From positions 19,472 through 83,471 of the forward strand of contig JAXDZY010000133.1 of NCBI GenBank assembly GCA_034086685.1: a stretch of DNA of 64,000 nucleotides. The letters run 5' to 3'. This document shows positions 27,794 through 35,706 of this stretch, piece after piece. Under the pieces are notes generated by a model that worked only from the letters and a program-made list of their open reading frames with translations, did no database searches and was not told the origin of the DNA. Origin of the DNA: TWA4 sp034086685 (lineage in GTDB: Bacteria; Bacillota; Clostridia; Lachnospirales; Lachnospiraceae). Position 1 is the stretch's first letter; each line of letters opens with the position of its first letter. The position numbers were made by a program, and so were the translations under genes.

Positions 27794-27846
27794 ACAGCAG
27801 GAAATTGCGTATAAATAAATAATTTTTAAAAAAATTCAAAAAACTA

Positions 27847-27875
27847 TTGACATTTCTTTTATAGTGGTATATACT
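27847..27875 (+). promoter_or_regulatory. Promoter of the tRNA-Pro/tRNA-Glu pair
   Basis: Perfect TTGACA (27847-27852), 17 bp, TATACT (27870-27875), ending 17 bp before the tRNA-Pro gene. Confidence 0.8.
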
Positions 27876-27892
27876 GTCAAAGTCAGCGAAAT

Positions 27893-27966
27893 CGAGGTGT
27901 GGCTCAGTTTGGTAGAGCGCCGTGTTCGGGACGCGGAGGCCGCAAGTTCGAATCTTGTCACCTCGA
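27893..27966 (+). tRNA. tRNA-Pro (anticodon CGG)
   Basis: The 74-nt cloverleaf has acceptor CGAGGTG/CACCTCG, D-arm GCTCAGTTTGGTAGAGC, anticodon stem CCGTG/CGCGG with loop TTCGGGA (anticodon CGG at 27927-27929) and T-arm AAGTTCGAATCTT. The discriminator is A and CCA is not encoded. It reads the CCG codon. Confidence 0.96.
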
Positions 27967-27989
27967 TTGAATTTGATAATATATAATAT

Positions 27990-28061
27990 GGCTCGTTGGT
28001 CAAGCGGTCAAGACGCCGCCCTCTCACGGCGGAAACAGGGGTTCGATTCCCCTACGGGCTA
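27990..28061 (+). tRNA. tRNA-Glu (anticodon CTC)
   Basis: The 72-nt cloverleaf has anticodon stem CCGCC/GGCGG with loop CTCTCAC (anticodon CTC at 28023-28025) and T-arm CAGGGGTTCGATTCCCCTA. The acceptor GGCTCGT/ACGGGCT starts with a G-U pair. CCA is not encoded. It lies 23 bp after tRNA-Pro, in the same transcript. Confidence 0.94.
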
Positions 28062-28064
28062 CTG

Positions 28065-28096
28065 AAACGCTTATTCCAGGAATAAGCGTTTTTTAT
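28065..28096 (+). terminator. Intrinsic terminator of the tRNA transcript
   Basis: AAACGCTTATTC and GAATAAGCGTTT form a 12-bp stem with a 3-nt loop, followed by a run of T. Confidence 0.92.
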
Positions 28097-28120
28097 TTTC
28101 CACAAATTCAGAGCCGCGTT

Positions 28121-28558
28121 TCATCCTGTCAAAATCTCCTTAAGCAAAATCAGAATAATGCCTGCGGAAAGAAAAGGACCATACGGCAGTTGCAATCCCG
28201 CCGGATCCCTCTTCTTCAGAATACAATAAATACCGGCTGCAAACAGCATCAGAATCCCGCTGATCAGTAAAGCACAGATTCCTCCATCCACACCCAGAAG
28301 ACAGCCTGCTGCAAACATCAGGCGAATATCACCTCCTCCGAGACCGGTAAGATCCGAAACCAGCAGATTCACTGTTTCGGGAATCACAGAGCAGACAGCT
28401 CCTCCTGTAAAAGAGTCCAGTGCATCCCCATTGTAAATAATCCCCAGTGCAGACAACAGATACGTTTCCGCCTTGCCGATTCTGTGATGGAGCAGATCCA
28501 TCCGGGATACGTGAAAAAGCAGAAGAAAAATCAGGATATCAATGTAACTAAATTGCAT
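28121..28558 (-). CDS. Type IV prepilin peptidase-like (A24) membrane protein, catalytic domain only
   Basis: Aspartic membrane protease of the TadV/CpaA-like short class. The 145-aa protein has about five hydrophobic segments. The two catalytic aspartates fit: the first in SRMDLLHHRIGKAE (about residue 21), the second in the GxGD-type block LTGLGGGDIRLMFA (about residue 77). LPYGPFLSAGI at the end is also typical. The N-terminal methyltransferase region of PilD is absent. No pilin or secretion ATPase gene is near, so its substrate lies elsewhere in the genome. Confidence 0.75.
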   Translation of the reverse strand: MQFSYIDILIFLLLFHVSRMDLLHHRIGKAETYLLSALGIIYNGDALDSFTGGAVCSVIPETVNLLVSDLTGLGGGDIRLMFAAGCLLGVDGGICALLISGILMLFAAGIYCILKKRDPAGLQLPYGPFLSAGIILILLKEILTG

Positions 28559-28646
28559 ACCTTATTATTTCACATATCACATGTATTTGCAATTAACTGC
28601 TTCGGAATTTTTATAAAAAAGCGGAAAACAAATCCTAAACAAGAAA

Positions 28647-28691
28647 TAAAAAAGCAGAAAAAACGTGGTTCTGCGTTTCTTCTGCTTTTTA
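28647..28691. terminator. Intrinsic terminator after the PIN-like gene
   Basis: AAAAAGCAGAA and TTCTGCTTTTT pair over 11 bp, extended by AAACG/CGTTT, with A and T tracts at both sides. It separates the PIN-like gene from the prepilin peptidase gene and can work in both directions. Confidence 0.8.
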
Positions 28692-28755
28692 GTCCAGTGA
28701 TAAACCGGCTGATCAAAAATATCAGATCAACACATGGATACTGTCTGCGTTTCTG

Positions 28756-30300
28756 TTATTTCAGTACTTTGATTGCGTGATATACCGTACGTCCTTTTTC
28801 CTGTCCCAGAAGCTTTACAATTGCTGAATACAGTTCTTTTTTGTCCCGGGACTGATTGATCAGTCTGACCACCTCACCAGTCCACTCAGCATTGGCAGCT
28901 TCTTCACATTTAGCAATCACATCAGACTCTATAACAGGAATTTTGATTTCGGGAAAATTATCCGCATGTTCCTTTTTGGGAGGTCTTCCTCTTTTTCGGC
29001 CCGCAGGACGGGCTGATCTGGTACGTGTTTTTTTCTCCTGTTCTTCTGAAGCTTCTTCTTTTACCGCTTCAGCATTCTCTTTTCCGGATTCATTGTCCTG
29101 ATTCTGACCGGATTCTGTTTCTGTCTGTATTTCTGACTTTTTCTCCGGTTCTGCCTGATCTTCTGTTTTCTGTTCCGGTTCGGTTTTTGCCGGTCTTTTA
29201 TCAGGTTCTGATTCCGCCTGTCCTGCCGGTGTATTTTCAGTCGTTGTTTCCGCCTGTTCTTCCGGTGCATTTTCAGATTTCTTTTCAGGCTTTATCTCCG
29301 GTTCCGGTTTTTTTTCAGCCTCATCAGGCTTTTTCGGATTCTGAGAGTTTTTCCCCTGTTCATTCCAAGCGTCGTCTGATTTCTCCGGCTTTTTTTCCTC
29401 TTTTTTTACTTCAGTTTTTTTGTCTGAAACATCGGGATCTTCACTTTTCCCTGCCGGGATTTCTTCGGTCTGCTGAGAATTATTTCGATTATCAAGAATT
29501 CCGTCTGCAGTAAAACCGCTTTCCACCAGAACAGTCTTGATTCCTGTAACCACGTAAGCGGCAGGGCTTACTTCAACAGCAGGCTGTGCTGCAGCATATG
29601 CTGCCGTCCCTTCAGATTCCCTCACCTGTTCAGCTGTTCTGGTATCTTCAGCACGTTCTTCCATAAAAATATTTCTGCGGCTGCCGCGGCCTGCCCTGCC
29701 GCCTTTCAGATATTTTCCGCTCCGTTCACGTCTGCGGTAATTTCTTCCGCCACGAACTTCAAAAGCTGCTGTCTCCGCTTCTGAAGCCTCAGTTTCCGCA
29801 GGCACCGGCCTTTCAGCCGATACTGTTTTTTCTCCATATGCGGTTTTTTCTCCGGACACAGCCTGTCCTGCAGGTGCTGCCTCTTCCACCGGCAAAACAA
29901 CTGCAGATACTTTCATCTCTTCCGACGGAAGTTCCGATACACGGGAAATCTCAGAAACTCTCTGAATATGAATTGTATCGTTCATCCGTCTCCAGAATTC
30001 GATCAGATGATCATAGGCTTTGTCATTGCTGACGATTACAAAGCTTTTCTCTCCCTTTGCACCTGCAAGAAAGCCCAGATAACTGCAGAGCTGATGATCC
30101 AGCGCATCTCTTTCACCTGTAACCGCTTTGTGCATGACGATTTCCGATTCACTGCTCCGGATCATCTCCATCATCTCAATGCTTATTTTATTTTCACGGG
30201 CACTCCAGAACAGATGCACGCTGTCCTCTTTCCCTATGTGATTGATTCCGGCAAGACCGCCGGATTTAACATTTTCAAAATCAATTAAATACGTACTCAA
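28756..30300 (-). CDS. PIN-like domain protein with long disordered linker and conserved C-terminal segment
   Basis: The N-terminal ~110 residues look like a PIN/NYN nuclease-type domain: YLIDFENVKSGGLAGI (acidic pair D/E), VTGERDALDHQLCSYLGFLA and FVIVSNDKAYDHLIEFW (conserved SNDxxYD). Residues about 110-440 are low complexity (Ala/Glu/Lys/Pro-rich) with basic patches (NYRRRERSGKYLKGGRAGRG, SARPAGRKRGRPPKK). The last ~60 residues form a helical segment (AEWTGEVVRLINQSRDKKEL). The start is a TTG at 30300 with GAGAGG 7 nt upstream. It may be an RNA-acting protein; no substrate can be inferred. Confidence 0.65.
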   Translation of the reverse strand: MSTYLIDFENVKSGGLAGINHIGKEDSVHLFWSARENKISIEMMEMIRSSESEIVMHKAVTGERDALDHQLCSYLGFLAGAKGEKSFVIVSNDKAYDHLIEFWRRMNDTIHIQRVSEISRVSELPSEEMKVSAVVLPVEEAAPAGQAVSGEKTAYGEKTVSAERPVPAETEASEAETAAFEVRGGRNYRRRERSGKYLKGGRAGRGSRRNIFMEERAEDTRTAEQVRESEGTAAYAAAQPAVEVSPAAYVVTGIKTVLVESGFTADGILDNRNNSQQTEEIPAGKSEDPDVSDKKTEVKKEEKKPEKSDDAWNEQGKNSQNPKKPDEAEKKPEPEIKPEKKSENAPEEQAETTTENTPAGQAESEPDKRPAKTEPEQKTEDQAEPEKKSEIQTETESGQNQDNESGKENAEAVKEEASEEQEKKTRTRSARPAGRKRGRPPKKEHADNFPEIKIPVIESDVIAKCEEAANAEWTGEVVRLINQSRDKKELYSAIVKLLGQEKGRTVYHAIKVLK

Positions 30301-30363
30301 ACTAAAACCTCTCTTCTACTTCTCTTTGGCATAATATCGGATGCAGAAGCCTTTTCCGACAGC

Positions 30364-30927
30364 TTAACCCAGCAGTCCCAGATGCTCCAGAAGAATCTTC
30401 AGTCCAAGAAGAATCAGGATCACTCCTCCGGCCAGCTCTGCCCTTGCTTTGTACTTTGTTCCGAAGACACTTCCGATCTTTACTCCTGCAGCTGAAAAAA
30501 TGAAGGTTGTACAGCCGATAAAAACTGCTGCAGCCACAATATTTACCTTCAGAAATGCAAACGTAATACCAACAGCCAGTGCGTCAATGCTGGTGGCTAC
30601 CGCCATGACAAACATCGTTTTAACACCAAACGAATTGTTAACTTCCTCTTCTTCCTTTGAAAAAGATTCCTTCACCATATTCCCGCCGATAACAGCCAGC
30701 AGCGCAAACGCAATCCAGTGATCAAACGCAGTAATATAATCGGCAAAAGATGCTCCCAGAATATATCCGATTACCGGCATCAGGGCCTGAAAACCGCCGA
30801 ACCATACGCCGGCCAGCCCCATCTCCTTTACACCGATCTGTCCGCCGGCCAGTCCCTTACAGATTGATACAGCAAACGCATCCATAGATAATCCCACCGC
30901 GAGTATAAAAAGCTCAACGAATCCCAT
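30364..30927 (-). CDS. mntP: Manganese efflux pump MntP
   Basis: Six-helix inner-membrane exporter protecting against excess Mn2+. The 187-aa protein has the family's two homologous halves, each beginning with an acidic block: LAVGLSMDAFAVSICKGLA (about 8-26) and AVATSIDALAVGITFAFL (about 108-125). A GGGxxQALMP-like turn follows the first. Directly downstream of a yybP-ykoY-type manganese riboswitch, consistent with its role. The ATG at 30927 has AGGAGG upstream. Confidence 0.94.
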   Translation of the reverse strand: MGFVELFILAVGLSMDAFAVSICKGLAGGQIGVKEMGLAGVWFGGFQALMPVIGYILGASFADYITAFDHWIAFALLAVIGGNMVKESFSKEEEEVNNSFGVKTMFVMAVATSIDALAVGITFAFLKVNIVAAAVFIGCTTFIFSAAGVKIGSVFGTKYKARAELAGGVILILLGLKILLEHLGLLG

Positions 30928-30983
30928 TGTTCATCCTCCTGTTAATAATCATTTGTAAAATTGCCCGGAAGAATGCACTCAAC

Positions 30984-31066
30984 AAAAAACGAGACCATAC
31001 ACAGCATGGGAAGATATCATCCATACAATACTTCCATCATCTGCTGTGTATGAGTCTCGTTTTTTA
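30984..31066 (-). terminator. Riboswitch expression-platform terminator upstream of mntP
   Basis: On the minus strand ACGAGAC-T-CATACACAGCA pairs with TGCTGTGTATG-GTCTCGT and is followed by TTTTTT. The long stem is broken by one bulge and has a large loop. It lies between the aptamer and the mntP start and would block read-through when formed. Confidence 0.85.
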
Positions 31067-31140
31067 AGATATGCCAGACCGGACGGCCAGTATGTTGACA
31101 TATCACACCCTCGTGCAAACTACTCCCTCATAGGCAGTTT
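31067..31140 (-). promoter_or_regulatory. yybP-ykoY-type Mn2+ riboswitch aptamer
   Basis: The leader has the family landmarks in order on the minus strand: a GAGGGAGTAGTTTGCA segment, then GAGGGTG, then TGTCAACATACTGGCCG. This class binds Mn2+ and is known to control MntP-type exporters. Boundaries are approximate; the identity rests on the motif text, the terminator that follows, and the gene controlled. Confidence 0.75.
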
Positions 31141-31144
31141 CTAC

Positions 31145-31174
31145 ATTATACCCATAACATCAGGCATCTGTCAA
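31145..31174 (-). promoter_or_regulatory. Promoter of the mntP riboswitch transcript
   Basis: On the minus strand a perfect TTGACA (31174-31169), 18 bp, and a perfect TATAAT (31150-31145). Confidence 0.85.
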
Positions 31175-31234
31175 GAAAAAAATCGTTGAAGCTGTATTTC
31201 CCGCCCGCACAGCACGCTGCAGAATATCAATTAC

Positions 31235-32110
31235 CTATTCACTCTTTTTCAGGTCAAAAGCCAGACCTGTTACCTTCGGACCCGCATTGGCCGAAACCGC
31301 TGCGCCAATCTGATAGTATGCATCCGGACCATAACCAAGTTTGCCGGTCATCAGAGCCTCCATCTCATCGCGGGTTGACAAATCACTTCCATATATGATC
31401 TGATAAGGAGAACCGGGCTCCATCTCCGCCAGAGCCATAGTCATAATCTTATTGGCAAGTTTACCTTCCCCGCGTACTTTTGCAGCAGTGGAAATAGTAT
31501 TGTCGCAAATCTTCATAACCGGCTTGAGATTCAGCTTATCTCCGATAAATGCGGCAGCACTGGGGATACGCCCTGATTTTCCTGCATATTTCAGAGTATA
31601 CATACCGAAATAGATTCTCCTGTTCTTTAATGCCTCACCCAGATAAGAAGTAATCTCATCCGCAGACTTTCCTTCCTGCAGCATACGGCCTGCATTGACT
31701 ACGGTATACCCGTAAAATGCGGAATATCCGATTCCATCGAATATATGGATACGCACTTTGTCCTGCAGCTGCGGGTGTTCATCAAAAAACAGATCCTTTG
31801 CCATAACCGCATTACCATGAGTTGCCGATCCGCCTGAATTAATCAGAACCAGAATCAGATCTGTATATCCGTTGTCAACTTCCTCCTGATACAGTTCCTG
31901 AAATGCAAACGGAGTAATCTGAGATGTCTTGGGAATCTCATCATTCTGAGCCATCAGCTCATAAAAACCCTCATTATCAAAATCTACTCTGCTCACATAG
32001 CTTTTCTCTCCCAGAACCACCTCGAAAGGGAGAACACGAATATCATACTTTTTCTCATCTTCATAAGAAATGTCACTGGCTGAATCTGTTATTAATCTAA
32101 TTTTTTCCAT
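31235..32110 (-). CDS. DegV family fatty-acid-binding protein
   Basis: DegV/FakB-type lipid-binding protein; FakB relatives present fatty acids to the kinase FakA for phosphorylation. The 291-aa protein starts MEKIRLITDSASDISYEDE and has TSQITPFAFQELY, LINSGGSATHGNA and GKSGRIPSAAAFIGDKLNLKP, the usual blocks. The ATG at 32110 has GGAG 6 nt upstream; a frame to 32122 would cover it. It is 60 bp after the MATE gene and may be in the larB-larC-MATE transcript. Confidence 0.9.
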   Translation of the reverse strand: MEKIRLITDSASDISYEDEKKYDIRVLPFEVVLGEKSYVSRVDFDNEGFYELMAQNDEIPKTSQITPFAFQELYQEEVDNGYTDLILVLINSGGSATHGNAVMAKDLFFDEHPQLQDKVRIHIFDGIGYSAFYGYTVVNAGRMLQEGKSADEITSYLGEALKNRRIYFGMYTLKYAGKSGRIPSAAAFIGDKLNLKPVMKICDNTISTAAKVRGEGKLANKIMTMALAEMEPGSPYQIIYGSDLSTRDEMEALMTGKLGYGPDAYYQIGAAVSANAGPKVTGLAFDLKKSE

Positions 32111-32170
32111 ATATATCTCCATTATTTTTAATCTGCGGGCATCTGTCTGCCACAGTTTATTCTACAGGAT

Positions 32171-33562
32171 TTATTTCCTGAAATCAACAGAAAAATCATC
32201 TGATACCGGAAAGGATCTGAATTCCTTTATTACCAGAACCATACTCACTGCAGCTGCAATCAGATCTGCCACAGGACCTGCATACATGATTCCATCAATT
32301 CCCATAAACAGCGGCAGAAGGATAATCAGCGGCAGAAGGAAAAGAATCTGCCTTGTCAGAGACAGGAAAATACCCTTTTTCGGTTTTCCGATGGATGTAA
32401 AGAAATTGGAACTGATGGGCTGTATCCCGTTCAGGAAAGTGAAAAACAGAAAAATCCGGAAATAAGATACGGCAAAGTGTACATATTCCTCCGAACCGGA
32501 ACCGAACAGATTGATAATCTCCCTGGGCCATATCTGAAACAGTAAAAAAGAAAATGTCGAAATGACAAGTCCGGATATGATGGACATCCTGTAAACCTTC
32601 CTTACACGGCTGTATTTCCTGGCACCGTAGTTAAAGCTGGCAATGGGCTGCATTCCCTGAGACAATCCTATAATAAAGGAAAAAAATACCATATTGACTT
32701 TTGAAATGATTCCCACACAGGCCAGAGGAACCGATTCTCCGTATACAGACATCCGTCCGTAATAAGTCAGTGACTGATTCATGACAATCTGAACCACCGT
32801 CATGGCCAGCTGATTAAAACAGGGAGTCATTCCCAGAGAAACAGTTTTTCCGGAGTATTCCCAACGAGGAATCAGATGGCAGATGCGAAGCTTTCCTGTT
32901 TTAAAACGGAATTTCATATACCAGATTACAAGACAGCCTGAAAAAATCTGTCCGATAATCGTTGCCAGAGCAGCACCCTGCATTCCCATATGTAAACGGA
33001 AAATAAAAACCGGATCCAGAATTGTATTGATAACAGCACCTGATACATTGCTGATCATGGTAAATCCCGGACTTCCGTCTGCACGGATCAGATGTCCTCC
33101 GCCATTGGCCAGTATGAGAAACGGAAAGCCGAAGGAAGTAATCCCCGTATAAGCCCGGGCATAATCCAGTACATTGTCCGGTGAACCGAAAAATCTGAGC
33201 ATGGGAGTCAGAAACAGCTGTGTGATCACGCACAGGATCAGCCCCAGACCGAAAAGGCAGACCAGAGCATTGCCAATGTAATAAATTGCTTTTTCCCTTT
33301 CCCCACGCCCCATGGTCAGATTGAATGCTGCCGCACCGCCGATTCCAAAAAGCAGTGCAATGGCTGTACATGACGTAGTTAACGGAAATGCCACATTGGT
33401 GGCTGCATTGCCCAGTTCCCCCACACTGCGCCCGATGAAGAACTGGTCCACAATATTATACAGGGAACTGACCAGCATGGCAATAATACTGGGTACGGCA
33501 AATTTACGGAGCAGACCTGCCACAGGGGCGGTACCCAGCGGGTTCTGATTCATCTCTTCCAT
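32171..33562 (-). CDS. MATE family efflux transporter
   Basis: Na+- or H+-coupled multidrug/toxin exporter with about 12 membrane helices. The 463-aa protein begins MEEMNQNPLGTAPVAGLLRKFAVPSI, typical of the DinF/MepA-like Firmicutes clade, with LYNIVDQFFIGRSVGELGNAA in helix 1-2. Its ATG overlaps the larC stop by 1 nt (TGATG), and GGAGG lies 7 nt upstream in the larC end. A frame to 33625 would include that SD. The substrate is unknown; the coupling to larBC is a reason to look for a role linked to that pathway. Confidence 0.9.
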   Translation of the reverse strand: MEEMNQNPLGTAPVAGLLRKFAVPSIIAMLVSSLYNIVDQFFIGRSVGELGNAATNVAFPLTTSCTAIALLFGIGGAAAFNLTMGRGEREKAIYYIGNALVCLFGLGLILCVITQLFLTPMLRFFGSPDNVLDYARAYTGITSFGFPFLILANGGGHLIRADGSPGFTMISNVSGAVINTILDPVFIFRLHMGMQGAALATIIGQIFSGCLVIWYMKFRFKTGKLRICHLIPRWEYSGKTVSLGMTPCFNQLAMTVVQIVMNQSLTYYGRMSVYGESVPLACVGIISKVNMVFFSFIIGLSQGMQPIASFNYGARKYSRVRKVYRMSIISGLVISTFSFLLFQIWPREIINLFGSGSEEYVHFAVSYFRIFLFFTFLNGIQPISSNFFTSIGKPKKGIFLSLTRQILFLLPLIILLPLFMGIDGIMYAGPVADLIAAAVSMVLVIKEFRSFPVSDDFSVDFRK

Positions 33563-34863
33563 CAAACTTCTTCCTCCGGATTTTTCTTCAGTAATTGTTC
33601 CTTCTCCTGTTTTTCCGCTTCCCATGCCAGCCCGATCATCCGGTATACATCTGCCAGAGGCAGATGATGATCCATGGCAAGTGAAACAGCTGATTCATAT
33701 TCAGGATATGCTCTCTCACAGGACTTCATGCTGCAGACTTTTACCTGCGCCTCTCCCAGTGGTGTCAGTACATGATGGATTTCACGGTTCAGAACCGTCC
33801 TTTCAACTCTGATCCTTCGGATACCGATGGTGGTGGTTTCCGTGAAAATAATCTGTTCCATCTTCTCAATACTTTTTTCGTCACATATGACATTAAGCTG
33901 ATAGGCGGGACGGTTTTTTTTCATATATAAAGGTGTATAACTGACATCTCTGGCCCCTGCTTCCAGAAGCCTTCCCATCACATAGCCCAGAACTTCCCCG
34001 CTGCAGTCATCAATATTGCTTTCCAGCTTGTACACCGGATTCTGTTCCTGTACCGGCTCATGAATCAGCATGGCACGAAGGATACCTGCAGTTCCCGGAT
34101 AATCCCGTTTGCCGGCACCCATACCCACTCTGTCAATTACAAACCGTTCGGGCAGCCGGTCAGCAGTACGGACCGCTGCCGCAATGGCAGCTCCTGTAGG
34201 AGTTACCAGTTCTCCTTCCACGTCTGTTAAATGCATGCTGATCCCATACTCCCGGACAATATGGCTGACCGCAGGCACCGGCACCGGAAGCATCCCATGC
34301 TGACAGCGGATCGTTCCTTTGCCTTCACTCAGTTCCGAAACGATCACCCGGTCGATTCCCAGATTATCCAGACAGACCGCTGCAGACACAATGTCAACGA
34401 TGGAATCCACAGCTCCAACTTCATGAAAATGTACCTGTTCAACAGGCACACCATGAGCTTCTGACTCCGCTTCTGCAATAATTCTGAAAATCCTCTCCGC
34501 TGTTTCTGCTGCCCGGGGTGTCAGGTCTCCCGAACGGATAATTTCCAGAATCTCAGACAATCCCCGGTGTTCATGGGAATGCAGATGACTGTGAGATTCA
34601 TCATGCACAGGAGCTGCTCCATGCAGATATTCCATGTCATGATCATGATTCTCATGCTCTGCATCCAGCCTCACATGGAAATCATACACCTCCAGACCGG
34701 CTTTTTTTACACGGCTGATAAAAATTTCATAACCGGAAATTTTCAGACTTTCCAGTGCCTGGCGCAGCACCCTCTCATCAGCTCCCAGATCCAGCAGAGC
34801 AGCCACCATCATATCTCCGCTGATTCCGGAATAACATTCCAAATATAATTGACGATTATTCAT
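33562..34863 (-). CDS. larC: Nickel pincer cofactor biosynthesis protein LarC
   Basis: Nickel insertase of the lactate racemase cofactor pathway (CTP-dependent in Lactobacillus). The 433-aa protein begins MNNRQLYLECYSGISGDMMV. A His-rich stretch follows at about residues 65-100 (HENHDHDMEYLHGA, HSHLHSHEHRG), a plausible Ni site, then VHFHEVGAVDSIVDIVSAAV and TPTGAAIAAAV. It is one continuous frame, whereas L. plantarum larC is split and needs a frameshift. It overlaps larB by 8 bp; GGAGGGGAAG precedes the ATG at 34863. Confidence 0.92.
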   Translation of the reverse strand: MNNRQLYLECYSGISGDMMVAALLDLGADERVLRQALESLKISGYEIFISRVKKAGLEVYDFHVRLDAEHENHDHDMEYLHGAAPVHDESHSHLHSHEHRGLSEILEIIRSGDLTPRAAETAERIFRIIAEAESEAHGVPVEQVHFHEVGAVDSIVDIVSAAVCLDNLGIDRVIVSELSEGKGTIRCQHGMLPVPVPAVSHIVREYGISMHLTDVEGELVTPTGAAIAAAVRTADRLPERFVIDRVGMGAGKRDYPGTAGILRAMLIHEPVQEQNPVYKLESNIDDCSGEVLGYVMGRLLEAGARDVSYTPLYMKKNRPAYQLNVICDEKSIEKMEQIIFTETTTIGIRRIRVERTVLNREIHHVLTPLGEAQVKVCSMKSCERAYPEYESAVSLAMDHHLPLADVYRMIGLAWEAEKQEKEQLLKKNPEEEV

Positions 34864-35632
34864 TGTCTTCCCCTCCACCCTCTGTCAGGCCTTTCACCGC
34901 CAGACGGTTGATCTGCGTTGCCATATAACCGGCTCCATATCCGTTATCGATATTGACCACCGCAATGCCGTTGGCGCAGGAATTGATCATGGTCAGCAGA
35001 GCAGACAGGCCATTCATACTTGCTCCGTAACCCACCGATGTGGGAACTGCAATGACCGGTTTATCCACCAGACCTCCCAGAACACTGGCAAGAGCTCCTT
35101 CCATGCCGGCCACTGCCACAACACAGTTTGCTTCCTGTATCACATCCAGCTGCGACAAAAGGCGGTGGATACCGCTGACGCCCACATCATACATCCGTTC
35201 AACCTTCGTTCCGAAGTATTCTGCTGTCTGAGCAGCCTCCTCCGCCACAGGGATATCCGCCGTTCCCGCGGAACATACCGCAATTCTTCCCACAAGCTTT
35301 TTATTCTTTTTTTCAATTTTTATAATTCGTGATATGGGATCATACTGAACCCGGGGAAATCTCTCTCTGATCAGTTCATACTGGTGCTGCGACGCTCTTG
35401 TGCCGAAAACTTCCCCGTCCTGCTCATATAATCTCTCAAAAATATGCAGAAGATGCTCATCTGCCTTACCGCTGCAGTAAATTACCTCTGCAAATCCGGA
35501 TCTTACTTTCCGGTGCATGTCCAGTTTCGCATAACCCATCTCTTCAAAAGGCTGTCTGCGGAAAAACTGTTCCGCCTCTTCGATGGAAATCTCACCCTGT
35601 TTCAGCTTTGTTAACACTTCCCGTGTTTCCAT
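34856..35632 (-). CDS. larB: Nickel pincer cofactor biosynthesis protein LarB
   Basis: Carboxylates and hydrolyses nicotinate adenine dinucleotide to start pincer cofactor synthesis. The 258-aa protein resembles PurE in its C-terminal half: CSAGTADIPVAEEAAQTAEY, YDVGVSGIHRLLSQLD, VVAVAGMEGALASVLGGLVD and AVPTSVGYGASM. The N terminus has the family's EVLTKLKQGEISIEEAEQFF. First gene of larB-larC-MATE. Neither larE nor a larA racemase is in the window, so the recipient enzyme must be elsewhere or differ. Confidence 0.92.
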   Translation of the reverse strand: METREVLTKLKQGEISIEEAEQFFRRQPFEEMGYAKLDMHRKVRSGFAEVIYCSGKADEHLLHIFERLYEQDGEVFGTRASQHQYELIRERFPRVQYDPISRIIKIEKKNKKLVGRIAVCSAGTADIPVAEEAAQTAEYFGTKVERMYDVGVSGIHRLLSQLDVIQEANCVVAVAGMEGALASVLGGLVDKPVIAVPTSVGYGASMNGLSALLTMINSCANGIAVVNIDNGYGAGYMATQINRLAVKGLTEGGGEDNE

Positions 35633-35706
35633 AAATTCCTCCCGCTTTCACAGCAGGTTTACCTGCCATTTACTGCTCCTCCTGTCCGCAGGAGCCCTGT
35701 GAACTT

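Noticed and set aside
35678..35694. Terminator between larB and the FAD oxidoreductase
   Set aside because: A CTCCTG/CAGGAG hairpin exists but has no T tract on either strand.
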